This document shows positions 1-6,192 of a DNA stretch of 14,902 nucleotides, in pieces; the first letter of the stretch is position 1; each line of letters opens with the position of its first letter. Position numbers and translations under genes: made by a program. Source of the stretch: an uncultured Spirochaetia bacterium (GTDB taxonomy: Bacteria > Spirochaetota > CALGPD01). Below the pieces are notes generated by a model, which saw nothing but the letters and a program-made list of their open reading frames with translations, was not told the origin of the DNA and searched no databases. Where the stretch lies: contig CALGPD010000232.1 of NCBI GenBank assembly GCA_937960625.1, positions 1 to 14,902 on the forward strand. Reading direction: 5' to 3'.

Positions 1-1
1 C

Positions 2-190
2 CTTACCAATAATACAGTACATGACCGGTTCCCTTCTTTCTCTCCGGACGGCAATAAAATAGTGTATTCAAGAGAAATTTCCGGGTACAACGCAGTTCAT
101 ACCATGAATGTTGACGGTTCGGGAGTTAGGCGGATAACTAAGTACAACGTTATTTATGACTATCCCTGTTTTGCGGGCAAGCCCAGGTAA
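2..190 (+). CDS. C-terminal fragment of a TolB-like PD40 beta-propeller protein
   Basis: An open frame enters from the left edge and stops at 188-190, giving 62 residues of a protein whose start lies outside the window. It contains a clear PD40 (WD40-like) repeat: a FPSFSPDGNKIVYSR stretch followed by a polar turn, then a strand ending in NVDGSG and RRIT, which is the signature of TolB-type propeller blades. Such proteins are usually periplasmic or lipid-anchored and act as protein-interaction scaffolds. Only about one blade is visible, so neither the full domain set nor the TolB identity can be judged. A downstream sequence ending in a short tail after the last blade suggests that this is the natural C-terminus rather than a truncation. 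Confidence 0.75.
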   Translation, partial: LTNNTVHDRFPSFSPDGNKIVYSREISGYNAVHTMNVDGSGVRRITKYNVIYDYPCFAGKPR

Positions 191-416
191 AAAGGCAATA
201 CTTCTGTTTATACATAACTCTATAAGTTGAATTTATTTTATTAATCCATTCTGTGTCCATTGGCGTTAATTAGCTGTAAAAGAATAAACACGAATTAACT
301 TGATAATATACTTATATGAATCTAAATGAATTTTTTTAATATTTTCGAAAGAACAGTAATTGACAAAAAAGTAAAAAAATTGTAACATTAGCATATTAAA
401 GAATTATGGAGGAAAT
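191..416. other. AT-rich intergenic region before the first lipoprotein gene
   Basis: No gene is visible. The 3' part holds the promoter and ribosome binding site of the lipoprotein gene. The middle part (about 240-300) has a slightly repetitive texture (GTGTCCATTGGCGTTAATTAGC followed by ACACGAATTAAC) that reminds me of degenerate intergenic repeat relics, but I cannot show an actual repeat copy within this window. Confidence 0.4.
360..388 (+). promoter_or_regulatory. Sigma-70-type promoter of the small lipoprotein gene
   Basis: A perfect -35 box TTGACA at 360-365 is followed after exactly 17 bases by TAACAT at 383-388. The predicted start is near 395, leaving a leader of about 20 bases before the GGAGG at 408-412 and the ATG at 417. 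Confidence 0.7.
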
Positions 417-959
417 ATGAGAATTTTTTTAATTTTAGCATTAGTATCAACGTTATTTTTAAGTTTTTGTAAAAAATCCGGGCAAAAGCAGCAACAGCCG
501 GAAGAAAATACTGCTGAGCAATTGAAAGCAAAAAAGATGCAGGAAAAATATAAGCCTGAGAATATAACATTAACAAAAGAAACGATTGAGAAATATATTA
601 ATACTTATCCCGGTTATTTCGAATTAAAGAAAAAAAACGGCGGCGATAAGAAAGTCTTAACTGCTGAAGGAGCTACAAAATTCAATAAAAAAGTTGAAGA
701 ATATTTAAAAACTAATAAATGGGATAATACTTTTCATTTTTACGGTGTAAATGCAAAGATTGCAATGGCACTACCGTTTCTATCAAAAAACCTAAAAGAC
801 GCATCAGTTATGCCTAAAAATCTTCAAAAGGAAATGGAAAAAGGATATGTTAAATCTGAAGAAATGTTAAAAGATACTGAAAAAGAAGTGTTAAAAGAAT
901 ATGCAGATAAAATAGTTAGCCTTTATAAAAAAGACATGGAAAAAATGAAAAAAAAATAA
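417..959 (+). CDS. Small lysine-rich lipoprotein of unknown function
   Basis: I do not recognise the family. The 180-residue product starts with a short hydrophobic signal (residues 1-17) ending in LFLSFC, so Cys18 is the probable lipidation site; Phe at -1 is unusual for a classic lipobox but spirochaetal lipoboxes are relaxed. After it comes a Lys/Gln/Glu-rich, largely helical and highly charged chain with repeated KK and EK runs, finishing in a polylysine-like tail. The start is secured by GGAGG at 408-412, four bases upstream of the ATG. It has its own promoter and an immediate terminator, so it is monocistronic. The predicted location is the periplasmic side of the inner or outer membrane. 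A function cannot be assigned from sequence. Confidence 0.8.
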   Translation: MRIFLILALVSTLFLSFCKKSGQKQQQPEENTAEQLKAKKMQEKYKPENITLTKETIEKYINTYPGYFELKKKNGGDKKVLTAEGATKFNKKVEEYLKTNKWDNTFHFYGVNAKIAMALPFLSKNLKDASVMPKNLQKEMEKGYVKSEEMLKDTEKEVLKEYADKIVSLYKKDMEKMKKK

Positions 960-970
960 ACTTATTTAAC

Positions 971-991
971 AACCGGGACTTGTTCCCGGTT
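971..991. terminator. Shared intrinsic terminator between convergent genes
   Basis: An 8-bp perfect stem AACCGGGA (971-978) with TCCCGGTT (984-991) and a 5-base loop is followed on the plus strand by a T-rich tract. It lies between the stop of the lipoprotein gene (959) and the stop of the minus-strand peptidase gene (998), and read on the minus strand it is also followed by T-rich sequence, so it probably serves both. Confidence 0.8.
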
Positions 992-997
992 CTTTTC

Positions 998-2209
998 TTA
1001 AAAAGAAACTAAATTTTTATAATATTTTCCTGAATAAGGAATTACCTTTTTAAAATTTATAAAACCAGATTGATTCGCTTTAAAAACTCCAACATTTGTA
1101 AAATACGCTGGAATACTCATACCTCGTTTATCCGTTACCATTAGATGTAAGTGCGGGCTTTTAGAAAAACCTGAGTTTCCGGTTAATCCAATAAAAGCGC
1201 CTTTTTTAACTCTATCTCCTACTTTAACAACAACGCTGTTTTTTTTAAAATGAACAAGGTTAACGAATAAACCTGATTTATGTTTTATTATAACGGTATT
1301 TGCCTTTTTACCGGTGTGGGGATAAAAATTATCATTTTCATTGTTAATTACACTTACTATTATTCCATTACAAGGCGCATATACTTTCATTTTCCATGAA
1401 TAAAAACTTGAATTTGTTAAATATTTTGAATTTCTATGTACTTTGAAATTTTCATTCACTTTCATGAAATCCCATGCATAAGCATCAAACCCTATGTGTG
1501 TAATTCCGCTATTATTACCTTGAACGCATAAAACAACGTTTTTATTCTTAAACGGCAATATTAATTTTATTTCGGATTTACGCAAAGGATAAATTTTGTA
1601 ATAAAGAAAACGCGCTGTTTTCAGATATTCAATGCTTTTACTGTATTTCCCTAATCTTAAAAAAAGTTTTCCTGTTAAATTCATTAAATAATAATCGTAA
1701 TAATGTTTTCTTAGTTTTACTTTGACAAACCTTAGTGCGCTTAAAATTCCGTATTTTTGTTCAAGTAATCTACACCGGTTAAAAACAGCAACACGTAAAT
1801 TTGATAATATTTTCTGTTTTTCAAACACATTTGCATACCGTGCTAAGGCCAGAGCTTTTTCAGAAAATCTTATAGATTTTTCATACAACGCAATAGAGTT
1901 ACAACAATATGCAGAGTTAACGTAAAACCAAATTTCAGAAGGCAAAAATGCTATGGCCTTTTTTAAGATCTTCAACGCTTTATGGTATTTTTGAATTTTA
2001 ATACAATATTTAAGAACAATGGTATAAATGAGATGCCTATATTTATTTAATAAACGCAATTTTTGAAAATGTAATATTTTATTATCTGCTAAACATTTTT
2101 CAATTTTATTTATCTTTTTTATTAATGAGCTGTATAAAAAATTGCTTGAAGATATTCTTTTTGAAGTAAAAAGAAAAAAAATGAATACAAAAGAAAATAA
2201 TTTTCTCAT
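998..2209 (-). CDS. Secreted TPR-M23 family metallopeptidase
   Basis: A 403-residue protein with an N-terminal hydrophobic signal (residues 4-16), a helical TPR-like region (about 50-205, with repeat signatures such as KYHKALKILKKAIAFLP and KYSKSIEYLKTARFLY), and a C-terminal M23 (LytM-type) zinc peptidase domain (about 225-375). The M23 motifs are His238-x3-Asp242, a HxH at 353-355 (PHLHLMV) and His320 in a strand equivalent to the catalytic histidine; the V-G-D-x-V-x-x-G-x-x-I-G loop is at 329-341. All zinc-site residues are therefore present and the enzyme is probably active on peptidoglycan cross-links. It is the second gene of a two-gene unit: its ATG lies 3 bases after the upstream stop and has no Shine-Dalgarno sequence, implying translational coupling to the Hfq-like gene. 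TPRs may recruit a partner or substrate. Confidence 0.85.
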   Translation of the reverse strand: MRKLFSFVFIFFLFTSKRISSSNFLYSSLIKKINKIEKCLADNKILHFQKLRLLNKYRHLIYTIVLKYCIKIQKYHKALKILKKAIAFLPSEIWFYVNSAYCCNSIALYEKSIRFSEKALALARYANVFEKQKILSNLRVAVFNRCRLLEQKYGILSALRFVKVKLRKHYYDYYLMNLTGKLFLRLGKYSKSIEYLKTARFLYYKIYPLRKSEIKLILPFKNKNVVLCVQGNNSGITHIGFDAYAWDFMKVNENFKVHRNSKYLTNSSFYSWKMKVYAPCNGIIVSVINNENDNFYPHTGKKANTVIIKHKSGLFVNLVHFKKNSVVVKVGDRVKKGAFIGLTGNSGFSKSPHLHLMVTDKRGMSIPAYFTNVGVFKANQSGFINFKKVIPYSGKYYKNLVSF

Positions 2210-2212
2210 ATA

Positions 2213-2476
2213 TTATTGATTGGCAAAATACCCTACGACAGAATGCTTAAAAATATAGTTTATTTTATCATCTACTTCAATTAAAATTCTGAATTTGTCA
2301 ATATCAACGAGCTTACCTTTAAGTTCATTGTCATTTTCCATAATTAAAGAAATAGTTTTACCTTTGTTTTCTTTAATAAAATCAATTTCCATATTACTGC
2401 TCTGAGTTTTATTAAACTCGTTTAACAAATTTTTGACTTTTTTATTTAGTTGATTAAGATTTTCTTTGTTAACCAT
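2213..2476 (-). CDS. Hfq-like Sm-fold RNA-binding protein (divergent)
   Basis: An 87-residue protein with a polar helical N-terminal extension (about 1-35) followed by an Sm-like domain (38-87). The core reads as Hfq: a Sm1 motif with two short strands, G54 six residues before D60-K61-F62 (compare G34 and D40-Q41-F42 in Escherichia coli Hfq), and then I75-F76-K77-H78-S79-V80, matching the Hfq Sm2 signature Y-K-H-A-I. The D60 to K77 distance is 17 residues against 16 in E. coli. Hfq forms a hexameric ring that binds sRNAs and mRNAs; the Lys-His pair contacts uridines on the proximal face. The role here is inferred from the motif only; the long N-terminal helix replaces the usual short one and there is almost no C-terminal tail. 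It leads an operon with the M23 peptidase and has a strong promoter of its own. Confidence 0.65.
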   Translation of the reverse strand: MVNKENLNQLNKKVKNLLNEFNKTQSSNMEIDFIKENKGKTISLIMENDNELKGKLVDIDKFRILIEVDDKINYIFKHSVVGYFANQ

Positions 2477-2521
2477 AAAACCTTTCTATTATTTTATTAA
2501 ATTTTTGCACAATAGATATGA

Positions 2522-2550
2522 ATTATAAAAATAACTGTTGAACACGTCAA
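2522..2550 (-). promoter_or_regulatory. Strong sigma-70-type promoter of the Hfq-like/M23 operon
   Basis: On the minus strand TTGACG (2550-2545) is followed after exactly 17 bases by a perfect TATAAT (2527-2522), 11 of 12 consensus bases. Transcription should begin near 2515, giving a leader of about 38 bases; an AAAGG lies just before the ATG at 2476. Confidence 0.8.
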
Positions 2551-2571
2551 CCTTTATTTAATTAAAAATAT

Positions 2572-2597
2572 AAAAGCCGCTAAACAAAGCGGCTTTT
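2572..2597 (-). terminator. Intrinsic terminator of flaA
   Basis: A 10-bp perfect stem AAAAGCCGCT (2572-2581) with AGCGGCTTTT (2588-2597) and a 6-base loop, 18 bases past the flaA stop at 2616. On the minus strand it continues into T-rich sequence, as expected of a terminator. It also separates flaA from the promoter of the Hfq-like operon just beyond. Confidence 0.85.
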
Positions 2598-2615
2598 AAT
2601 TATATAATGTTTATA

Positions 2616-3377
2616 TTACCAATTCGGTTCGTTTAATAACCCTTCTCCGTAAAATCTATCTTTATATAAGTCTACTTCTGCCCACATTGAGCCAAACCAA
2701 ACGTAAAACTTATCAGGAATTTCATCAAACTCACTAACCATCTTAATGCGCATAAACTCTAAATATTTATTTGCAGGTAAATGAATATCTCTTTGAGGAA
2801 TTGTTTTTGGAACAACAAACCTTACTAAATTCCAACCAATAAAATCAAGAGGACGTCCTGGGATTTCATGGATTCCTCCTTTAAAATCTTTTACAAAGAT
2901 GGAAGTATTATATCTGTAGTTACCGCCCCAAATCCAAAAACTTATTGCTTTCGCAATTCCTTTGATTTGTATTTTCTTTTTCGGTTCTAATACAACCCAG
3001 TTATATCCGTATATCATAAACTTTGCCCGGATACCTAAAATATTGTAAATAGTTCCTGTTCCATAATTTTTTTCCATATCTTCCAATTGTTTAAATGGAT
3101 ATGGAGGTAAATAAAATCTAGCAGTTGGGCCTTTTTTAATTGTTTTCCATCTCATGAAAGCCCAAGAAGGCTGAAAATTTCTTTTATTAGTATCCCAATT
3201 ATGAACTCTAAATCTTGAAAATTTAACTACCCAACTATCTTTTTTATCAAATCCATCAACAAGATAGGTTATATAGTTTTCGTAATTCTGTTTTATATTT
3301 ATTGCTTTAACAACAACGTTATTTAAAACAATTATGGTTGTTAGTATCAAACTTATTAGTATAGCTTTAGCTTTCAT
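2616..3377 (-). CDS. flaA: Flagellar filament outer layer (sheath) protein FlaA
   Basis: A 253-residue exported protein with a cleavable signal peptide (about 1-25, ending V-K-A). The mature part has the aromatic-rich, beta-type composition of the spirochaetal FlaA family, including a W-x-W-G-G stretch (ISFWIWGGNYRY), the conserved IPGRPLDFIGWNLVRF block and the C-terminal EFMRIKM. FlaA forms the sheath around the FlaB core of periplasmic flagella and is exported through Sec rather than the flagellar apparatus, which the signal peptide fits. A GAGGT lies 7 bases before the ATG. The gene is divergent from flaB, has a sigma-28-like promoter in the shared intergenic region, and ends at a strong terminator. 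Spirochaetes may carry more than one FlaA paralogue, so I cannot say whether this is the major one. Confidence 0.85.
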   Translation of the reverse strand: MKAKAILISLILTTIIVLNNVVVKAINIKQNYENYITYLVDGFDKKDSWVVKFSRFRVHNWDTNKRNFQPSWAFMRWKTIKKGPTARFYLPPYPFKQLEDMEKNYGTGTIYNILGIRAKFMIYGYNWVVLEPKKKIQIKGIAKAISFWIWGGNYRYNTSIFVKDFKGGIHEIPGRPLDFIGWNLVRFVVPKTIPQRDIHLPANKYLEFMRIKMVSEFDEIPDKFYVWFGSMWAEVDLYKDRFYGEGLLNEPNW

Positions 3378-3423
3378 GACATACCTCGTACTAAACTTTC
3401 TTATTAGTAGCTCTTTTTGTTTG

Positions 3424-3450
3424 ATTTCGGCTGATTTTAAAATAAGTTAA
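3424..3450 (-). promoter_or_regulatory. Sigma-28 (FliA)-like promoter of flaA
   Basis: Read on the minus strand, TTAACTTA (3450-3443), an 11-base spacer and GCCGAAAT (3431-3424) match the sigma-28 pattern TAAAGTTT-N11-GCCGATAA at 5 of 8 and 6 of 8 positions. No convincing sigma-70 promoter is seen nearer to flaA. The -35 match is modest. Confidence 0.5.
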
Positions 3451-3480
3451 ACACTTTTTTTAAAAAAATGCATTGCAATT

Positions 3481-3508
3481 TAAAGTTAGGGAATTCAAAC
3501 TCCGATAT
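3481..3508 (+). promoter_or_regulatory. Sigma-28 (FliA)-like promoter of flaB
   Basis: TAAAGTTA at 3481-3488 and TCCGATAT at 3501-3508 resemble TAAAGTTT and GCCGATAA; TAAA and the -10 box are separated by 16 bases, one more than the common 15. The transcript would start near 3515, leaving a long leader of about 168 bases before the flaB ATG. Confidence 0.65.
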
Positions 3509-3528
3509 TGTATGTATATGATTGCTTT

Positions 3529-3674
3529 AAAGCCAAATGGAAGTGGCTTTCACACAAAGTACATGGAGGTGTAATAATAAAAACACCAGACTTAACTACA
3601 AGCAACGTATTAAAACCATTATGTTTAAGCATCAAAGGCATGGATGCCTTAAATATGATGCATGTTCAAGGAGG
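3529..3674 (+). promoter_or_regulatory. flaB mRNA leader with CsrA-like GGA hairpins
   Basis: Hairpin A pairs AAAGCCA (3529-3535) with TGGCTTT (3544-3550) and shows GGA (3539-3541) in its loop. GTACATGGAGGT at 3559-3570 matches the CsrA consensus RUACARGGAUGU at 10 of 12 positions. Hairpin B pairs AAGGCA (3635-3640) with TGCCTT (3645-3650), presenting GGA in a UGGA tetraloop closed by CA/UG, as in high-affinity CsrA ligands. The fourth site is the Shine-Dalgarno itself (AAGGAGGA, 3668-3675). This arrangement would let a CsrA dimer bridge hairpin B and the ribosome binding site. Confidence 0.6.
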
Positions 3675-3682
3675 AACAGAGT

Positions 3683-4543
3683 ATGATTATCAATCACAAC
3701 CTTAGCGCTATGTTCGCGCACAGACAATTAAAGTTTAACAACTGGGCCCTTGATAAAGACATTACAAAACTTTCAAGTGGTCTAAGAATTACTAAAGCCG
3801 GAGACGATGCTTCCGGTTTGGCTGTTTCTGAAAAAATGAGAGCTCAAATTAGAGGTCTGCACAGAGCAGCTAAAAATGCTGAAGACGGCATATCCTTCAT
3901 TCAAACATCAGAAGGATATTTGCAAAATAGCCAGGATATTTTGCAAAGAATTAGAGAACTTGCTGTTCAAGCTTCCAACGGTATTTACACCAGTGAAGAC
4001 AGAATGCAGATACAGGTAGAAGTATCAGCACTTATCGATGAAGTTGACAGAATTGCAAGTCACGCACAATTTAACGGTCTGAATATGCTTACGGGTAGGT
4101 TCGCACGAAATTCAGAAACTGGAGCCGCTGTTGCATCAATGTATTTTCACATTGGAGCAAACATGGATCAAAGAGAACGCGTTTATATTGGAACTATGAC
4201 TGCAAAAGCACTAGGAATTAAAAATGTGCAGACAAATTCCATATTAAGTTTATCAACACCTGATAAAGCAAATGCTGCTATCGGGACATTAGATTTAGCG
4301 CTCATGAAAGTGAGCAAACAAAGAGCTGACCTCGGAGCATATCAGAACAGATTAGAATTTGCTACTAAAGGAATTATGATTGGAGCTGAAAACTTACAAG
4401 CTTCAGAAAGCCGCATTAGAGATGCAGATATGGCTTATCAAATGACTCAATACTCTAAGAATAATATCCTTGTACAGTCTGCTACAGCAATGCTTGCACA
4501 GGCTAATCAAAAGTCACAGAATGTACTTACTTTACTAAGGTAG
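3683..4543 (+). CDS. flaB: Flagellin FlaB, periplasmic flagellar filament core protein
   Basis: A 286-residue flagellin, the usual length for spirochaetal FlaB. The N-terminal D0/D1 helix begins MIINHNLSAMFAHRQL and continues with KLSSGLRITKAGDDASGLAVSE, the classic flagellin signature; the central variable region is nearly absent, and the C-terminal D0 helix ends QSATAMLAQANQKSQNVLTLLR. It is the filament core subunit exported by the flagellar type III apparatus, so there is no signal peptide. I chose the ATG at 3683 over the in-frame 3662 because AAGGAGG (3668-3674) lies 8 bases upstream and every family member starts with MIINHN. It has a sigma-28-like promoter, a long GGA-rich leader pointing to CsrA control, and a strong terminator directly behind it, so it is monocistronic. 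Confidence 0.97.
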   Translation: MIINHNLSAMFAHRQLKFNNWALDKDITKLSSGLRITKAGDDASGLAVSEKMRAQIRGLHRAAKNAEDGISFIQTSEGYLQNSQDILQRIRELAVQASNGIYTSEDRMQIQVEVSALIDEVDRIASHAQFNGLNMLTGRFARNSETGAAVASMYFHIGANMDQRERVYIGTMTAKALGIKNVQTNSILSLSTPDKANAAIGTLDLALMKVSKQRADLGAYQNRLEFATKGIMIGAENLQASESRIRDADMAYQMTQYSKNNILVQSATAMLAQANQKSQNVLTLLR

Positions 4544-4581
4544 TGAAGTCTTAAAATAAAACTTCCATGTAGATGTGAAGC

Positions 4582-4610
4582 ACCCCCCTAATTATTCTTA
4601 GGGGGGTTTT
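4582..4610 (+). terminator. Intrinsic terminator of flaB
   Basis: A 10-bp stem ACCCCCCTAA (4582-4591) with TTAGGGGGGT (4598-4607), a 6-base loop and a TTTT tail, about 40 bases past the flaB stop. Six consecutive G-C pairs make it the most stable hairpin of the AT-rich left half. Confidence 0.9.
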
Positions 4611-4622
4611 CATTTATACTTG

Positions 4623-5168
4623 TTAACTACCGCTAATTCCTTCAAAATAAACAATTACTCTACGATTTTTTCCTGATAAAGGTTTGTCCGGAACTTTTAA
4701 CTCCTGATCACCTCTCCATTGCGCTTTAAAAATAGAACGCTTAAATCCTTTTTTATCTATTAAGTAATTTATAACTTTTTTAGCTCTGTTTTCAGATACA
4801 GTCATTTTTCTTGTTCTGGTACCAGAAGTATCAGAATATCCAATTACTGTAATAGTAATTTTATCATCAGCTTTTATTTTTTTTGCAAGATTGATAAGTT
4901 TACTTAAAATATTTGCAAGTTTATCTAGAGTCGGACCCATATGAGTTTGTAGATCCCACTGGTCCGGAGGAAAGTTATAAACTTCAATCCTAAAAAGTAA
5001 ATCATTATTGATTTGTCTCCGTATAGCCGCAAAGTCAGTAGTTTGAGTTGGAGTCGGATTTGGTTTTGGTGTTGGTTTAGGGGTTGGTTTTGGTTTTTCT
5101 TCCCCGCCGCATTGTATTAACAAGAAAATCATTAATACTAAAATTAAGATACTTATTATCCTTTTCAT
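4623..5168 (-). CDS. OmpA-family peptidoglycan-binding lipoprotein
   Basis: A 181-residue lipoprotein. The ATG at 5168 is chosen over an ATG five codons upstream because GGAGAGAG lies at the proper distance before it and the sequence from it is a clean signal peptide. The lipobox LLIQC puts the lipidated Cys at residue 20. A Lys-Pro/Thr-Pro repeat linker (about 24-43) spans into the periplasm, followed by an OmpA C-terminal domain (about 55-176) with GYSDTSG (D113), SENRAKKVINYL (R128) and a NRRVIVYF strand; Asp and Arg are the residues that grip diaminopimelate in this family. It probably tethers a membrane to peptidoglycan, Pal-like. It converges on flaB. A TATAAT (5216-5211, minus) lies upstream but without a well-spaced -35. 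Confidence 0.85.
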   Translation of the reverse strand: MKRIISILILVLMIFLLIQCGGEEKPKPTPKPTPKPNPTPTQTTDFAAIRRQINNDLLFRIEVYNFPPDQWDLQTHMGPTLDKLANILSKLINLAKKIKADDKITITVIGYSDTSGTRTRKMTVSENRAKKVINYLIDKKGFKRSIFKAQWRGDQELKVPDKPLSGKNRRVIVYFEGISGS

Positions 5169-5300
5169 ATATACTCTCTCCATTTTTTAATATCATCATA
5201 GAATATTAATATTATAAACTATTAGTTTCAATAACTTTTTTTTCAAATTTTTAAACACGTTTTTTTTGAAAAAAGTTTATAAAAAATAAAAAAATGCCGA

Positions 5301-5316
5301 GTTATGTTAACATAAC
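5301..5316. repeat. Perfect 16-bp palindrome upstream of a small ORF
   Basis: GTTATGTTAACATAAC is its own reverse complement and lies 21 bases before the small ORF at 5338. It could be an operator or the core of a promoter; no terminator-like T-run follows. Confidence 0.5.
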
Positions 5317-5337
5317 ACTAGTAAAAACGAGGTAAAA

Positions 5338-5460
5338 ATGGATATCGTTCAGGAGTTTATGAAAAAAATTGAAAACAATATTTCAAAAGCAGAAGACAAT
5401 CTCATGAAAATTAAATGTGTAAGAAAAAAATATAACGAAATAAACCAAAAAGCAGGTTAA
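5338..5460 (+). CDS. Putative 40-residue charged small protein
   Basis: The ATG at 5338 is preceded by GAGGT (5329-5333) with a 5-base gap, a real ribosome binding site by the standard of this window. The 40-residue product is lysine-, glutamate- and asparagine-rich and predicted to be a single amphipathic helix (MDIVQEFMKKIENNI and onward), with one Cys at residue 27 and no membrane segment. I do not recognise it. Its stop overlaps by 4 bases the stop of the convergent minus-strand bpt gene. A perfect 16-bp palindrome sits just upstream. It could be a regulatory or toxin-type small protein or a chance ORF; the ribosome binding site and the sensible composition favour a real gene. Confidence 0.5.
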   Translation: MDIVQEFMKKIENNISKAEDNLMKIKCVRKKYNEINQKAG

Positions 5461-6188
5461 CAAAAATCACCCGACCACTCTCCATCGATCAATAATTCGT
5501 AGGGTTTAAAATTGGATTTATAATTCATCTTTGGATTATCCTTAATCAAGTATCCCAAGTAATAATATTCTCTTGCTGTTTTTTTACAGAACTCAATTTC
5601 TTTTAGAATACTGAATACTCCGGGGCTAAGTTTATTATAAAAAACGTCAAAGTAAAAATATACGGTTGACGCGTTTTTCTTTGTAATATCAACTATTCCC
5701 ACACCAATTAATTTATCATCACAATAATAATGAAAATCATAAGTGTCAACAATGCTCGTTCCATAGTAAAATTTAAATTCTTCATAATATAATTTTTTAC
5801 GTTCATGTTTATTAACTAAATAGTTGTTCATTAGATTAAATTTTTCAGTATTGCTGGAATTCGGCTTATACTCAATTTTAGTATTTTGGTTTTTTTTCAA
5901 TACTTTACGCATGGATTTAGTTAATGAAAAATCACTAACCCTTAGCCTAATTGGTATACATGCCTTACAATCAGGACAAATACTCTTGTAAAAAACCATT
6001 CCTGACCTTCGGTAACCATATTTAAGAAGTTTATCAAAAATAGAATGATGTGTTCTTTCCCCGGCAAAATCAAAAATTGTATGAGCGATGTGCGTTCTAT
6101 CAGGATAATACGCGCATTTGGTTTTATAAATATCGCCACCCAGTTCAAGAAAGAGTTCATTTGGGTTTATATTTTCATTTATTGCCAA
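5457..6188 (-). CDS. bpt: Aspartate/glutamate leucyltransferase (Bpt/Ate family)
   Basis: A 243-residue protein of the Ate1/Bpt N-degron transferase family, which attaches leucine (or arginine in eukaryotes) from an aminoacyl-tRNA to proteins with N-terminal Asp or Glu, marking them for ClpAP/ClpS degradation. Visible motifs: C25-x-Y-Y-P-D-R near the N-terminus, a R-R-S-G block (60-63), C71-P-x-C-x-x-C77 followed by IPIRLRV, and the C-terminal YYYLGYLI...MNYKSNFKPYELL block. Whether it charges leucine or another amino acid cannot be told, but bacterial members are leucyltransferases. The start is probably TTG at 6188, 4 bases past the dapF stop, without a Shine-Dalgarno sequence, so translation is likely coupled to dapF. 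Its stop overlaps the convergent small ORF. Confidence 0.85.
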   Translation of the reverse strand: MAINENINPNELFLELGGDIYKTKCAYYPDRTHIAHTIFDFAGERTHHSIFDKLLKYGYRRSGMVFYKSICPDCKACIPIRLRVSDFSLTKSMRKVLKKNQNTKIEYKPNSSNTEKFNLMNNYLVNKHERKKLYYEEFKFYYGTSIVDTYDFHYYCDDKLIGVGIVDITKKNASTVYFYFDVFYNKLSPGVFSILKEIEFCKKTAREYYYLGYLIKDNPKMNYKSNFKPYELLIDGEWSGDFC

Positions 6189-6192
6189 AACA

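Larger units (their letters stand above)
3378..3682. other. Divergent flaA-flaB regulatory region (305 bases)
   Basis: No gene is supported here. The region carries a minus-strand sigma-28-like promoter for flaA (3424-3450), a plus-strand one for flaB (3481-3508), and a flaB leader of about 168 bases with two hairpins and four GGA motifs. The promoters lie back to back about 30 bases apart. Confidence 0.7.

Noticed and set aside
3662..3682. Longer FlaB start at 3662
   Set aside because: The seven extra codons include the Shine-Dalgarno sequence of the real start at 3683, and flagellins of this type begin MIINHN.
3508..3705. A 65-codon ORF in the flaB leader running into flaB
   Set aside because: It has no ribosome binding site, overlaps flaB in another frame and is made of the leader's hairpins; it would place translation over the regulatory leader. 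The tiny ATG GAG GTG TAA at 3563-3574 is likewise better read as part of a GGA motif.
5041..5100. Tandem repeat encoding the Lys-Pro/Thr-Pro linker as a phase-variation site
   Set aside because: The units are imperfect hexamers in frame with the protein; length change would only alter the linker, so switching on/off is not expected.
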